Origin: Bovifimicola ammoniilytica
GTDB taxonomy: Bacteria; Bacillota; Clostridia; Lachnospirales; Lachnospiraceae
Length of the DNA: 64,000 bases
Direction: 5' to 3'
NCBI RefSeq assembly: GCF_025567085.1
Contig: NZ_JAOQJN010000003.1
Location: 124,001-188,000 of the forward strand
Shown here one piece after another: positions 32,935 to 42,299 of the stretch. The translations under genes and the position numbers were made by a program. The notes under the pieces are model-generated. The model was given only the letters and a program-made list of their open reading frames with translations, was not told the origin of the DNA and did no database searches. The number at the start of each line of letters is the position of its first letter. Within the stretch, counting starts at the first letter, position 1.

Positions 32935-33276
32935 TTATATCTGCACCTGACAATAAAACGCATTGTTCCCTGTCCCGGCATTCAGCATTTCACTTCCGGT
33001 TTCTTCCATTACCGGGTATCTGATATCTATTCCCGGTATCTCAATAATGCCGATGATACTGCCTTCTTTAAGAATGGCTTTCTCCTCTTTACTAACGGTG
33101 GTTTGCTCTTTCTCAACCTCTGACCTTTCATCCTGCTTCTCCTCCAATGTCTGCTCAAATTCATTTATGAGCTGGTTCGTGTTTCTCTCTCCGGTTGTAC
33201 ACCAGAAAAAAGAGACTGCCATAATGGCAATCCCTGCTGTAATCAGTAGTCCTGCGACCACTTTCCTTATGCTCAT
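32935..33276 (-). CDS. N-terminal sortase-like protein, catalytic part missing
   Basis: The 113 residues comprise a membrane anchor (VVAGLLITAGIAIMAVSFFW), a charged linker, then the first strands of a sortase fold (GIIEIPGIDIRYPVMEETGS). The frame stops at NAFYCQVQI. Normal sortases have over 190 residues with a His and a TLxTC cysteine, both absent here. It may be a truncated gene or an anchored domain kept for another purpose. It lies 12 bases after the large helicase gene. Confidence 0.65.
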   Translation of the reverse strand: MSIRKVVAGLLITAGIAIMAVSFFWCTTGERNTNQLINEFEQTLEEKQDERSEVEKEQTTVSKEEKAILKEGSIIGIIEIPGIDIRYPVMEETGSEMLNAGTGNNAFYCQVQI

Positions 33277-33288
33277 AGAGTTTCACTC

Positions 33289-36200
33289 CTATCTTTTCCT
33301 GTTTCTGTCTGGCATATAGATTCCCTTATCCTCTGCAACAATACCCGCATTTTCTATTCTGTCCTCAGACTTTTCTTCGTCCGGTCCGCCAAGATCTGCA
33401 TCCATAGCCTTTGCGTTCTCAAGGTCAAGCTGGGCATTTAATTCATACTGCCTTGCAAGTTTTTCTTCCAGTTCTGCACTATATGCAAACGGCTTATCAT
33501 ACTCCGCCTTTGAAGCCTCAAGGTCATTCTGGTACTGTTCAATCTTCTTTTCCAGAAAATCAACATTTTCATGAAGTCCGTTGAACAGGTTCTCCAGCTT
33601 TACCATACTTCCCACCGGACTTGTGGAAAGTTCTGCCTTGTATTCCGTCTTTCCACGAAGCACCATATAGTTGATACTGAGGAAATTCTTTTCCACCAAA
33701 AGCTCAAAGCCGTGGAACTTACCGACTGGAGTGGTTTCGCCTGTCTTACATTTGCTGATTGCTTCAAGCATTACGGTTCCACCATCCACTCGCTCTGTAT
33801 AAGTTGCATTGCCTATGGTAATGGCAAAGTCCGGGTTATCAATCAATTCCTTATCCCTTGCCTTTATATCCTCCCTTACATTGGCAAGTTTTTCTGTCGC
33901 AGTTTTGATGAGTTTTGGATATTTGATCATAAAATTATCCTGCAATCCGTATCTCTGATTATCATACGACGCTTTTAAGAGCTTTAATCTCTGGACATCA
34001 TTGTCAACCTCCATCTTTTCCCTGATTAAAGGGTTGCCTGTCGCAACCGCCTTAATCTCCGCATAAGAAAGTGTTGCCTCATCAATGTCCTCACAGCTTC
34101 GGCTCACTGCCTTGCTTGTCATAACCTGACTGATGAAACGCTGCTTGTTTTCCACAAGTGACCAGTTGTATGCATCAAAGGTTTGTTTTGTAACATATCG
34201 GTAGATTGCCACCTCATCGTTTTTATTTCCCTGTCGGATACCTCTGCCTTCCCTCTGTTCAATGGAAGAAGGCTTCCACGGGCAATCGACATGGTGCATT
34301 GCAACAAGGTGTGTCTGTACATTAACTCCGGTTCCGCACTTATCTGTCGAACCGATAAGGACTTTTTTCTTACCTGTCCTCATTTCCTTAAAGAGTGCAT
34401 CCCTCTGTGCGTCTGTTTTTGCATCGTGAATAAATGCTATCTCCTCCGCAGGGATACCATATTGGATAAGTGACTCCTTCAGATAATCATAAATCGTAAA
34501 GTCCTTGTCCGGTCCCGGTGTTCCAATATCCGAAAAAATAAGCTGACAGCCTATATGACCATCAGCATTTCCTTTTACATATTCTTTCCAGACATTTTCC
34601 GCTACCTTATTGAGCTTTCCGTCCGGGTTGTTCGGTGCGTCCTTATCAATCAGTCTTGCGTCTGTTCCAAGAAGTCTTGCTTCGTGCGTAATCTTTAAGA
34701 AGTTGTCAACACTTGGATCAACACCCCCGCCCCTTATCCTTTCTGCCCTTACAACAAATTCTTCCATTACCTGCTTCACATACCAGTCCGGCTCCGACTC
34801 CACGATGATAGGCTTGCCGCCACGCAGAGCTGGCACATCAAGGTCAAGCATATCCGCTGTCTGCACATCGGCAACCTCACGGAAGATGTTCATAAGCTCC
34901 GGCAGATTGGTAAACTTATTGAACCTGCTCTTGAAACGGAAACCACTGCCCTCAACCGTAAGCTCCAGTGCCGTTGTTACTTCTCCAAAGTTAGCCGCCC
35001 ACGAGTCGAAATGATGAATTCCCATCTCCTCAAGTGCCGATTTCTGCAAATAAAGCTGCATAACATACATCTCACACATTGTGTTGCTTATCGGTGTACC
35101 TGTTGCAAATACAATTCCCCTGCCATCATTTATCTCTGATAAATACTGGCATTTAAGCTGCATATCCGTTGACTTTTTAGCCCCACTACTGCTGATTCCC
35201 GACACATTATTCATCTTTGAAAATGTGGCGAGGTTCTTAAAATTGTGTGCTTCGTCTACCATAATAGAGTCAACACCCAGCTCCTCAAAGGTAATGAGGT
35301 CATCTTTCCTGCTCTCATCGGTCAGGGATTTAAGCTGTTCCTCCAGCTTTTTCTTCTGGCTTTCCATCTGCTTTACGGTCCAGCGTTCCCCGTTCCGCTC
35401 CTTCATATCATCAATCGCATAGGTGATCTCATTTATCTGTTCATTAAGCATTCGCTCCTTTCTCTCTGCCGAAATTGGAATTTTTTCAAATTGCGAGTGC
35501 GACATAATGATGCAGTCATAATCGCCTGTCGCAATCCTTGACACAAACTGCTTTCTTCGGCTCTTTTCAAAATCACGCTCCGTTGCAACCAAGATGTTTG
35601 CTGACGGGTAAAGCCTTAAAAATTCACTTGCCGTCTGCCCGATAAGCGGCTTTGGCACTACCATAATTGTCTTATTGGAAAGTCCGAGTCTTTTCTGTTC
35701 CATACACGCAGCCATCATTTCAAACGACTTTCCGGCTCCGACGCAGTGGGCAAGCAGGGTATTTCCTCCCATAAGGATTCGTGCCACCGCATTTTTCTGG
35801 TGCGGTTTTAATTCAATCTCAGGGTTCATTCCTGGAAATTGCAAATGGCTTCCGTCATACTCACGCAGGCGGATATTATTGAAGGTTTCATTATAATATT
35901 CCACATACTTCTGTCGGCGTTCCGGTTCTGCAAACAGCCATTCCTTGAACTTCTCCTTGATCATATTCTGCTTTTCCCTTGCAAGCATTGTCTCATTCTT
36001 ATTGACTTCATAATGGTACTTGCCATCACCGTCATCAATCCTGTCCCTGACAGTGACTGTTTTTAAGTTCAGGGTATCCTCAAAAATAGAATAAGCGTCC
36101 ATTCTGCTTGTACCATAAGTTTTCGTTGCAGCCACGGAATGTTTATCCATACTTTTATTTTCAATGAACCATTCCATACTCATTTTATTCAAGTGTACCT

Positions 36201-39200
36201 GAATACCGGAATTATAATACTCTGTTCTGATTGCCCTTGCCCTCTTTGGTGTATTAAGCAGCTCATAGATAAACTGCTCATAATCAAGCGGCTCAATCCA
36301 AGTTGTACCAATCTTTACATCAATATCCGAGGCTTCAATCCATTCCGGCTGAACTTCCTCTAGGGCTGCGGCATTGGCGGCAAATCTTTCTGCCTGCGGA
36401 TTATCGGTATCCGCCGCCATTGCCTTTGCAACACGCAGCTTATCCCTTACATTTCCCGACAGATATTCGTCTGCTGTCTCCCAGCCTGCGTCCGGGTTAT
36501 TTTCATTGTAACGGTCAGGATTAAGAAATATAATTCCATCGAGTTCCTTTATGAGAGTATCCCTGTCTGTTTCATAAATGGAGAGCATATAAGGAATATT
36601 TACATATCCAAACTCATTGACCGATACATTAAGAGCCTCAACTGCAGTTTCTACCCTGTCCACCACGGACTTTGCTTTAATCGTCTGCTTATAAAACATA
36701 TCAGCCTTCTTCACCTCCCCGTCCTCATTTACTTCTTCCAGACTGCAAAGAAGCGGATAATCGCTGTCATCCCTGAACGCTGTACGGTTTGCTTTGGAAG
36801 TGATTGCTCCATACTTTCCAACGAATTTATCATATTTTACATTCAAAAGCTGCTGTTTGTCTGCAAGCTCCTCATCACTACAGCCCTCCATCTGGATATC
36901 AATCAGCTCTCTTGTTATCTGTCTGATTTCATCAAGGCTCTTAATACGCCCCTCCGCTGTCGGTGATACTTTCTGCCTTACCATCTCTGAATTTTCCCTG
37001 TAGTAAAGTTTTCCTTCAAAGAATGTGTAAGTATAATTTCTGACATCCGGATCAGCGGGAATGACTTCCTCTGTCTGTTCCTCATTATCTGCCAGTCTCT
37101 CAAAATCTGTCATCTGTGCTTTGATGTTACTGATTGCCTTATTGAGTGCTTCATACAGATTGAAGTTCTCATCATTATTCACACAGACGGTATATTTGCT
37201 GTCCTGTCCGAACATCCTTGTATCATACTGCATTGTACCAAGCATCATCTCCGGGTGCTCTGCAAAATAGGAATTGACTGCTATGCCATCACCTGTGACA
37301 CCAAGATGTACCCAGTCAGGCTCTATATCAATTTTTCGCTCTCTTTTCTGTAAAAAAAGAATGTCCGCAGTCACCTCAGTTCCTGCATTATCCTTAAATG
37401 CAGTATTCGGAAGTCGGATTGCTCCCACAAGTTCTGCCCTCTCAGCCAGATACTTTCGTATAGTCGGATTGCTCTTATCCAGTGTTCCCTTTGTGGTAAT
37501 CACTGCAACCATACCTCCCGGTCTTGCCTGATCGAGTGCTTTTGCCAGAAAATAATCGTGAATACGGAAGTTATACTTGTTGTACTTTGGATCGAATATC
37601 TTATAATCTCCAAATGGCACATTTCCCATAACAACATCAAAGAAGTTATCCGGATATGTGGTGTTTTCAAATCCTGTAATACTGATATTGGCATTCTGGT
37701 AAAGCTGTTTTGCTATTCTTCCCGATATGCTGTCCAACTCCACTCCGTACAGCCTGCTTTGCTGCATTGGTGCTGGCATACTTCCGAAGAAATTACCGAT
37801 ACCCATAGACGGCTCCAAGACATTTCCGCCTTTAAACCCAAACTGCACAAGGGCTGAATTGATACACGTTGCAATCTCCGGCGAAGTGTAAAAGGCATTA
37901 TTTACAGTTGCTCTTGCCGCACTGTATTCCTCATCGGAAAGAAGCTCTTTCAGTTCTGCATACTCTTTGCTCCACGCAGCATTATTCTCATCAAATGCCT
38001 GTGACAAGCCTCCCCAGCCGACAAACTTTGATAAAACAGTCTGCTCCTCCTGTGTTGCAAGTCTGTTTTCTGCTTCAATCTGCTTTAGTGTACAGATTGC
38101 ATCAATGTTCCACTGGTATCTGGTCTTTGCACCACCCTTTTCTGTTTCCCACAGGTTATAATGGAAATTGAGTTTTGTCTGGTCTTGTGTTTTTTCTTTT
38201 CCACGCAGACCTTCCACTGGCGGTAATACTTCCTGTGCAGGTGTTTCAGGGGCAGCCTCCTGTGGTTCGGTATCCTTCTGTGGAATATCTGCCGATACAT
38301 TCTTATCCTCATCAGAAATTATACGACCATCCGTGTCAATCTTGGTATTCAAGCCATATGCAATCGCCCGTTCTCTGGTTTTAAGACGGCTTTCTCTCAC
38401 ACTGTCCTCAATATCAAAGAACTTGCGGTAAACAGGATTCATCTTTTCCCTGTCAATCTTATTTTTTATGGTCTGATAGATTGCCTTCTGGTCCTCTCCA
38501 CAGTAAAATGGCTGTTTTACCATATAGGATAAGATTTCATATACCTCACGCCATGATACGGTATCCCCTGCCCTCTCTCCATTTCTGTTTTTGTAGCTTA
38601 CTTTCACATCTGCACTGCTTAAAGTGTATTCTGTGAGTCCATACTGATTATTGCAATATGCCTTTCTCTCACCCTGAACATTTCCCATCGCTATCTCACA
38701 GATCAGTTCCAGCTTATTTGGCATAAATGCAAAATCCGATTGCACCACATCCATAAGGAAAGCACGGAATGGTGTGTAACAGCTACATTCTGACACAAGT
38801 ATCTCAATGGCATCTCTTAAATCTTTATCCATTGCAGCTACACGGTCAGCATAATCAATCGGCTTGATATACCGTAACTCAGCCGCCTTTCTGTTTACAG
38901 CATAACTGTCAGGCTCATCAGGAATAGCATAATCATCAATTTCTGATTTCTCCTCCTGCGTATCAACTTCACGGTACTCTGCGTCAATGACTTCATCATC
39001 TTCACGAAGTCCGTCCATTGCAAGCTCATCAATACGAGGTGTCTCCGACTGGTATTCTCCGGTAAGGATAAGTACACCGATTTCCTTTTCGACATTCTTC
39101 CACGAAACGTATCCTTCTACTTCTCCATCTTCATCTTTCCATTGGATACGAAGTCCCGAACCGTGAAATGTGTCATACCCGTGCAAGCCTAGACCGTCAA

Positions 39201-40734
39201 GCGGCCAGCTTGCACCCCCCTGACCATATTCTGCCTTGATACGCTTTGCTCTGGTTCCTGCGTCTATCTCTGTCTGATAGATTTCACACACCCTGCCTTT
39301 TCCACCGACAAAGCCAGTTCCTTTCATAAGTATCTCTTTTACATACTCACTTGGTACACTCTCTGCTTTCTTTGGATTAAGGTAATTATATTTTCTGGCA
39401 AGGGCAGCCTTTTTATCCTCCTCGAACTGACGCATAAATTCATTGTGTCTGGTTTTCTCCGGCTGCTTCACACCAAAACTTGCCTGCCCGTTTTGGTCGA
39501 AAAAAAAGGAAGCCTGTGTATATTCGGCTTCCTTACTGACACCCAATGAGTTAATCTCATCAAGCTCTCTATTTAATTCTTCCTGTGTTTCTAATGAAAC
39601 TTCATCACGATCTGGTGGAGCACTACTTCCTCTGCCTGCATCTTCGCCTGCTCTCTTATCTTCCACATCTCCATTGTCGATGACGGATTCTGTGGCTTGT
39701 GCTTCATTAGATACTGTTCCTCCAACTGATCGTAAAGCTGGTTTGCTTCCTCCTCTACTGCCGACATCTTCTCGTACATCTTCCCGAATCTCATCAGTGT
39801 CTTGTACCTTGCCGGTTCGTTCTCCAGAAGATACTTCATTGCCATTCTCCCGTATCTGCCCAGCTTCGTTAAATCCTCTGTCTCGTCCGGCATTGTCAGC
39901 TCCGGATACAGCAGTCCGTCCACTTCCTTGTAAGTCATTGCTTCTAACATATGATATTCTCCTTTCGCTCTCAATCGTTTGTAAATTCCTACTAAATTCT
40001 CTAAGAACACTACAGGAGACATCGCATACAAGGGAACCAAGACGGTAAACTATCTCCTCATCTTTGATATTTACAATCTGACTGAAATCCTGTTCTTGCA
40101 CAGATAAGTCAAATCCACATCTCGTCCCTACAGCATACATAACACTGGAATATACTAACTGCTCCATATCGCTATCCTGCTGTAAGCCCTTGCGTTTTTC
40201 GTTGAATTCCTTTATCACACTACCTGATAGCTGCATTAGTTCGGACATTCTATCCCCGAACTCCTCTTTTATTATATTCCAAACATTTGTTCCTGTAAAC
40301 TGTTTTAGCGTATTTTTTAGTGATTCCCTGTCATCGCTTTTATACCGCTCCATCTGTCCTTCCGATACCAGAAAGTCTGCATAACTTTTCAGGTTTTCCC
40401 CCTCCAGATCCCAAGTCAGCTTCACATTCTTTCCGCCTGTATCACTGATATCGAAAATATATCTCATACGGGGATTAAGTGCCCTTGAGGGGAAGATAGC
40501 ACAGCCCTTTGCTCCACGCTTTACATATCTTCCCACTTTCTTCCAAGTGTCATAATCTGCCATAAGGGTACTTTTCTCCGGTGATCTCTGAGCTGTTACC
40601 ATAACGATATTATCAAATTCATAGCGATATAACTGACCAGCAACTTTTAATACATCTTTCCAGTTCTTTTCAGAACGGGTGATGTTGCTGATTTCTGAAT
40701 CATATATCGCTTTGACCTTCATATCAACACTCAT
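33289..40734 (-). CDS. Giant ArdC-like/N6-methylase/SNF2-helicase fusion protein
   Basis: The protein has 2481 residues. Residues 1-110 resemble the ArdC N-terminal ssDNA-binding domain (YRYEFDNIVMVTAQRSPEKS). Residues 230-390 are low-complexity and polar. At about 973-1040 is a methyltransferase core (NVLEPSMGIGNFFGSMP, then MGNVPFGDY). At about 1650-2200 is an SNF2-type helicase with LLAHCVGAGKSFEMM (Walker A, about 1666), VDEAHNFKN (DEAH, about 1826) and REGRGIRQGN (motif VI, about 2165). A coiled tail follows. Such proteins occur in Tn1549-like ICEs and may protect or remodel incoming DNA. A second gene lies inside its low-complexity part (39591-39950). Confidence 0.9.
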   Translation of the reverse strand: MSVDMKVKAIYDSEISNITRSEKNWKDVLKVAGQLYRYEFDNIVMVTAQRSPEKSTLMADYDTWKKVGRYVKRGAKGCAIFPSRALNPRMRYIFDISDTGGKNVKLTWDLEGENLKSYADFLVSEGQMERYKSDDRESLKNTLKQFTGTNVWNIIKEEFGDRMSELMQLSGSVIKEFNEKRKGLQQDSDMEQLVYSSVMYAVGTRCGFDLSVQEQDFSQIVNIKDEEIVYRLGSLVCDVSCSVLREFSRNLQTIESERRISYVRSNDLQGSGRTAVSGADNAGRDRGFNEAGQIRENGNEVSSGERTGKVQDTDEIREDVREDVGSRGGSKPALRSVGGTVSNEAQATESVIDNGDVEDKRAGEDAGRGSSAPPDRDEVSLETQEELNRELDEINSLGVSKEAEYTQASFFFDQNGQASFGVKQPEKTRHNEFMRQFEEDKKAALARKYNYLNPKKAESVPSEYVKEILMKGTGFVGGKGRVCEIYQTEIDAGTRAKRIKAEYGQGGASWPLDGLGLHGYDTFHGSGLRIQWKDEDGEVEGYVSWKNVEKEIGVLILTGEYQSETPRIDELAMDGLREDDEVIDAEYREVDTQEEKSEIDDYAIPDEPDSYAVNRKAAELRYIKPIDYADRVAAMDKDLRDAIEILVSECSCYTPFRAFLMDVVQSDFAFMPNKLELICEIAMGNVQGERKAYCNNQYGLTEYTLSSADVKVSYKNRNGERAGDTVSWREVYEILSYMVKQPFYCGEDQKAIYQTIKNKIDREKMNPVYRKFFDIEDSVRESRLKTRERAIAYGLNTKIDTDGRIISDEDKNVSADIPQKDTEPQEAAPETPAQEVLPPVEGLRGKEKTQDQTKLNFHYNLWETEKGGAKTRYQWNIDAICTLKQIEAENRLATQEEQTVLSKFVGWGGLSQAFDENNAAWSKEYAELKELLSDEEYSAARATVNNAFYTSPEIATCINSALVQFGFKGGNVLEPSMGIGNFFGSMPAPMQQSRLYGVELDSISGRIAKQLYQNANISITGFENTTYPDNFFDVVMGNVPFGDYKIFDPKYNKYNFRIHDYFLAKALDQARPGGMVAVITTKGTLDKSNPTIRKYLAERAELVGAIRLPNTAFKDNAGTEVTADILFLQKRERKIDIEPDWVHLGVTGDGIAVNSYFAEHPEMMLGTMQYDTRMFGQDSKYTVCVNNDENFNLYEALNKAISNIKAQMTDFERLADNEEQTEEVIPADPDVRNYTYTFFEGKLYYRENSEMVRQKVSPTAEGRIKSLDEIRQITRELIDIQMEGCSDEELADKQQLLNVKYDKFVGKYGAITSKANRTAFRDDSDYPLLCSLEEVNEDGEVKKADMFYKQTIKAKSVVDRVETAVEALNVSVNEFGYVNIPYMLSIYETDRDTLIKELDGIIFLNPDRYNENNPDAGWETADEYLSGNVRDKLRVAKAMAADTDNPQAERFAANAAALEEVQPEWIEASDIDVKIGTTWIEPLDYEQFIYELLNTPKRARAIRTEYYNSGIQVHLNKMSMEWFIENKSMDKHSVAATKTYGTSRMDAYSIFEDTLNLKTVTVRDRIDDGDGKYHYEVNKNETMLAREKQNMIKEKFKEWLFAEPERRQKYVEYYNETFNNIRLREYDGSHLQFPGMNPEIELKPHQKNAVARILMGGNTLLAHCVGAGKSFEMMAACMEQKRLGLSNKTIMVVPKPLIGQTASEFLRLYPSANILVATERDFEKSRRKQFVSRIATGDYDCIIMSHSQFEKIPISAERKERMLNEQINEITYAIDDMKERNGERWTVKQMESQKKKLEEQLKSLTDESRKDDLITFEELGVDSIMVDEAHNFKNLATFSKMNNVSGISSSGAKKSTDMQLKCQYLSEINDGRGIVFATGTPISNTMCEMYVMQLYLQKSALEEMGIHHFDSWAANFGEVTTALELTVEGSGFRFKSRFNKFTNLPELMNIFREVADVQTADMLDLDVPALRGGKPIIVESEPDWYVKQVMEEFVVRAERIRGGGVDPSVDNFLKITHEARLLGTDARLIDKDAPNNPDGKLNKVAENVWKEYVKGNADGHIGCQLIFSDIGTPGPDKDFTIYDYLKESLIQYGIPAEEIAFIHDAKTDAQRDALFKEMRTGKKKVLIGSTDKCGTGVNVQTHLVAMHHVDCPWKPSSIEQREGRGIRQGNKNDEVAIYRYVTKQTFDAYNWSLVENKQRFISQVMTSKAVSRSCEDIDEATLSYAEIKAVATGNPLIREKMEVDNDVQRLKLLKASYDNQRYGLQDNFMIKYPKLIKTATEKLANVREDIKARDKELIDNPDFAITIGNATYTERVDGGTVMLEAISKCKTGETTPVGKFHGFELLVEKNFLSINYMVLRGKTEYKAELSTSPVGSMVKLENLFNGLHENVDFLEKKIEQYQNDLEASKAEYDKPFAYSAELEEKLARQYELNAQLDLENAKAMDADLGGPDEEKSEDRIENAGIVAEDKGIYMPDRNRKR
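39591..39950 (-). CDS. tnpV: TnpV-like protein nested in another frame of the helicase gene
   Basis: The 119 residues from ATG 39950 have AAAGGAGA 8 bases upstream. The protein reads MTYKEVDGLLYPELTMPDE, then LGRYGRMAMKYLLENEPARY, then MWKIREQAKMQAEEVVLHQI, the ordered pattern of TnpV, a small protein of Tn4451-type elements (YPDL, GRYG.....YL..., NQM.W...N..R..AEEIV). It lies wholly within the 7.4-kb helicase frame, in a different frame on the same strand, opposite that protein's low-complexity stretch (about 262-380). The homology and ribosome site make it more than a shadow. TnpV's role is not well defined. Confidence 0.78.
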   Translation of the reverse strand: MLEAMTYKEVDGLLYPELTMPDETEDLTKLGRYGRMAMKYLLENEPARYKTLMRFGKMYEKMSAVEEEANQLYDQLEEQYLMKHKPQNPSSTMEMWKIREQAKMQAEEVVLHQIVMKFH

Positions 40735-40748
40735 GTGTCACCCTCCTT

Positions 40749-41117
40749 TTACTTCAGTAATTCTGCAAACATTTCCTTAAAGAGCTTTGACTCCTCCCCG
40801 TCAAGCTCAATCACAAATTCTGCATCAACCGCCTGTCTATCACATTTGCCCTTTCCTTTTACAATCTTTCGCATAATCCTGAGAAGCACATAACACTGCT
40901 TTGACTTGGCTATGCTCTGCTTAAAGGCAAGTCCGTCGCTGTCAGCCGACTGCTGTGTCTCATAGACAATCACATTCAGCTTTCTGCTGATTTCCTCAAC
41001 TTTCTCATATGGAATACTGACAGACGATTTTACCTCTCCCGGTCTTTCCCATTCCTTATGAAGTTCGTTTAATAAAAATTCCATATCCTTAATAACTGCT
41101 GTCTGCTCATTTTTCAT
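40749..41117 (-). CDS. Hypothetical transfer-operon protein
   Basis: This 122-residue, mostly helical protein starts MKNEQTAVIKDMEFLLNELH. It has no signal or membrane segment. Its middle (VEEISRKLNVIVYETQQSAD) and acidic end (VIELDGEESKLFKEMFAELL) match no family I know. It overlaps the DpnD/PcfM-like gene upstream by 4 bases and is followed 14 bases later by the large helicase gene. Confidence 0.75.
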   Translation of the reverse strand: MKNEQTAVIKDMEFLLNELHKEWERPGEVKSSVSIPYEKVEEISRKLNVIVYETQQSADSDGLAFKQSIAKSKQCYVLLRIMRKIVKGKGKCDRQAVDAEFVIELDGEESKLFKEMFAELLK

Positions 41118-41332
41118 CGTGTCTTTCCTCCATTTTCCTTTAATGAAGAAGGGAGCTGTTCTTCGCTGTATGGCGAAAAATCAACTCCCTTCATATCCTC
41201 CGCATCAAGGACTATCTGTTCTGAATAATACATATCCATTGCCTTGTTTATGGCATCGTCAAGTGACTCTGCCTTTACTGTCTCTACCCTTGAGAGAACT
41301 TCTTTTATCTCAATATCAAATTCTTTTTCCAT
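41114..41332 (-). CDS. DpnD/PcfM-like small protein
   Basis: The 72 residues have the family pattern: FDIEIKEVLSRVETVKAESL, then DDAINKAMDMYYSEQIVLDA and EDMKGVDFSPY. DpnD/PcfM proteins occur in conjugative and restriction-linked loci; their role is unknown. It is coupled to the next gene by a 4-base overlap. Confidence 0.75.
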   Translation of the reverse strand: MEKEFDIEIKEVLSRVETVKAESLDDAINKAMDMYYSEQIVLDAEDMKGVDFSPYSEEQLPSSLKENGGKTR

Positions 41333-41361
41333 TCGATATCAGCCTCCAATTCCATTTTTCC

Positions 41362-42252
41362 TCATCGGCTCTTTTTTTCTTTTACCTGTCTTTCCTTAAA
41401 ACCTTCATCATACTTTCCATCTTCAAGCCTGTCATAAAAATATTCCTCCTCTATCGTTCCAAATTCCTTATACATCTGGTGCAGGAAATCATTCTGCATA
41501 TTTTTTGGAATATCATCATCCTTTGACAAATCCTGATAAAAATAAAACTTCTGCTTGAGTTTCGCCCTGTAATCATAAACATCTTTTATCTTTTCAGGTG
41601 TCCCGTATTCTCTTTTATATGCCTTAAAGTTGGTCTGCGAAAGTGTGGAACCAAGATAAATCCCGTGCTCCCACGATACCCCGATCGTTGTGTTATCCTT
41701 AGTTGGCTCCTCGTCTTTCGGATATCGCTTATACTCTGTTGCTCCAAGAGCAATCGTGAGAGAGCCGCTTTTCATATCCATTACCACAAGATTGCGTGGA
41801 GATAATGCTTCCAGTACCATATAATCGTGGTCATTAAAATTATGAAATGTCTGCCCTCTTTCAAATGTCCTGTCGCATTTTTCATAATGCAGGATAAAGT
41901 CATCTATCCAGCCTCTATCCGTCATTCCAATCTCATCCATCTTTGTAATACACTCTGGGGAACTTGTTGCCTTATCAAAGTAAAATTTCTTTGAATCGTT
42001 ATAATATCCTTGCAAAAAGCGTCCCAGTTCCACATCATCTCTACAGAATTTTGCAAAAACTGTAACATTTGCTGCCCTGTAATACTCTGTAAAACCTTCC
42101 GCAAGCGTTCTTCCAAGAAGCAGCATCTGATCTGCAAGCTCTGACATATCATCAATGGCAACGAACTTCTTATAATCTTCCAAAGTCATAAGCATATTTC
42201 TTTCTGTTCCCTTATAATTCTCCATTACAAGAATCATATCCTTTAAATCCAT
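41362..42252 (-). CDS. Hypothetical transfer-operon protein
   Basis: This 296-residue soluble protein opens LKDMILVMENYKGTERNMLM and continues with a helical part (ELADQMLLLGRTLAEGFTEY) and a mixed domain (NDHDYMVLEALSPRNLVVMD, then SWEHGIYLGSTLSQTNFKAY). The tail is Lys/Glu-rich. I do not recognise the family. It lies between the cell-wall hydrolase and PcfM-like genes. It may be an element-specific accessory protein. Confidence 0.78.
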   Translation of the reverse strand: MDLKDMILVMENYKGTERNMLMTLEDYKKFVAIDDMSELADQMLLLGRTLAEGFTEYYRAANVTVFAKFCRDDVELGRFLQGYYNDSKKFYFDKATSSPECITKMDEIGMTDRGWIDDFILHYEKCDRTFERGQTFHNFNDHDYMVLEALSPRNLVVMDMKSGSLTIALGATEYKRYPKDEEPTKDNTTIGVSWEHGIYLGSTLSQTNFKAYKREYGTPEKIKDVYDYRAKLKQKFYFYQDLSKDDDIPKNMQNDFLHQMYKEFGTIEEEYFYDRLEDGKYDEGFKERQVKEKKSR

Positions 42253-42299
42253 TCTTACCTCCTGTCCCAGAGAGGACTTTCGCCCTCTCTGCCAATTTT

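Noticed and set aside
36139..38431. Many plus-strand frames of 60-100 codons opposite the helicase gene
   Set aside because: Shadows of the long minus-strand gene: no ribosome sites and no recognisable families, unlike the nested TnpV frame.
39443..40048. 201-codon plus frame opposite the tnpV region
   Set aside because: Ser/Leu/Pro-rich antisense of a polar low-complexity stretch; no ribosome site or homology recognised.
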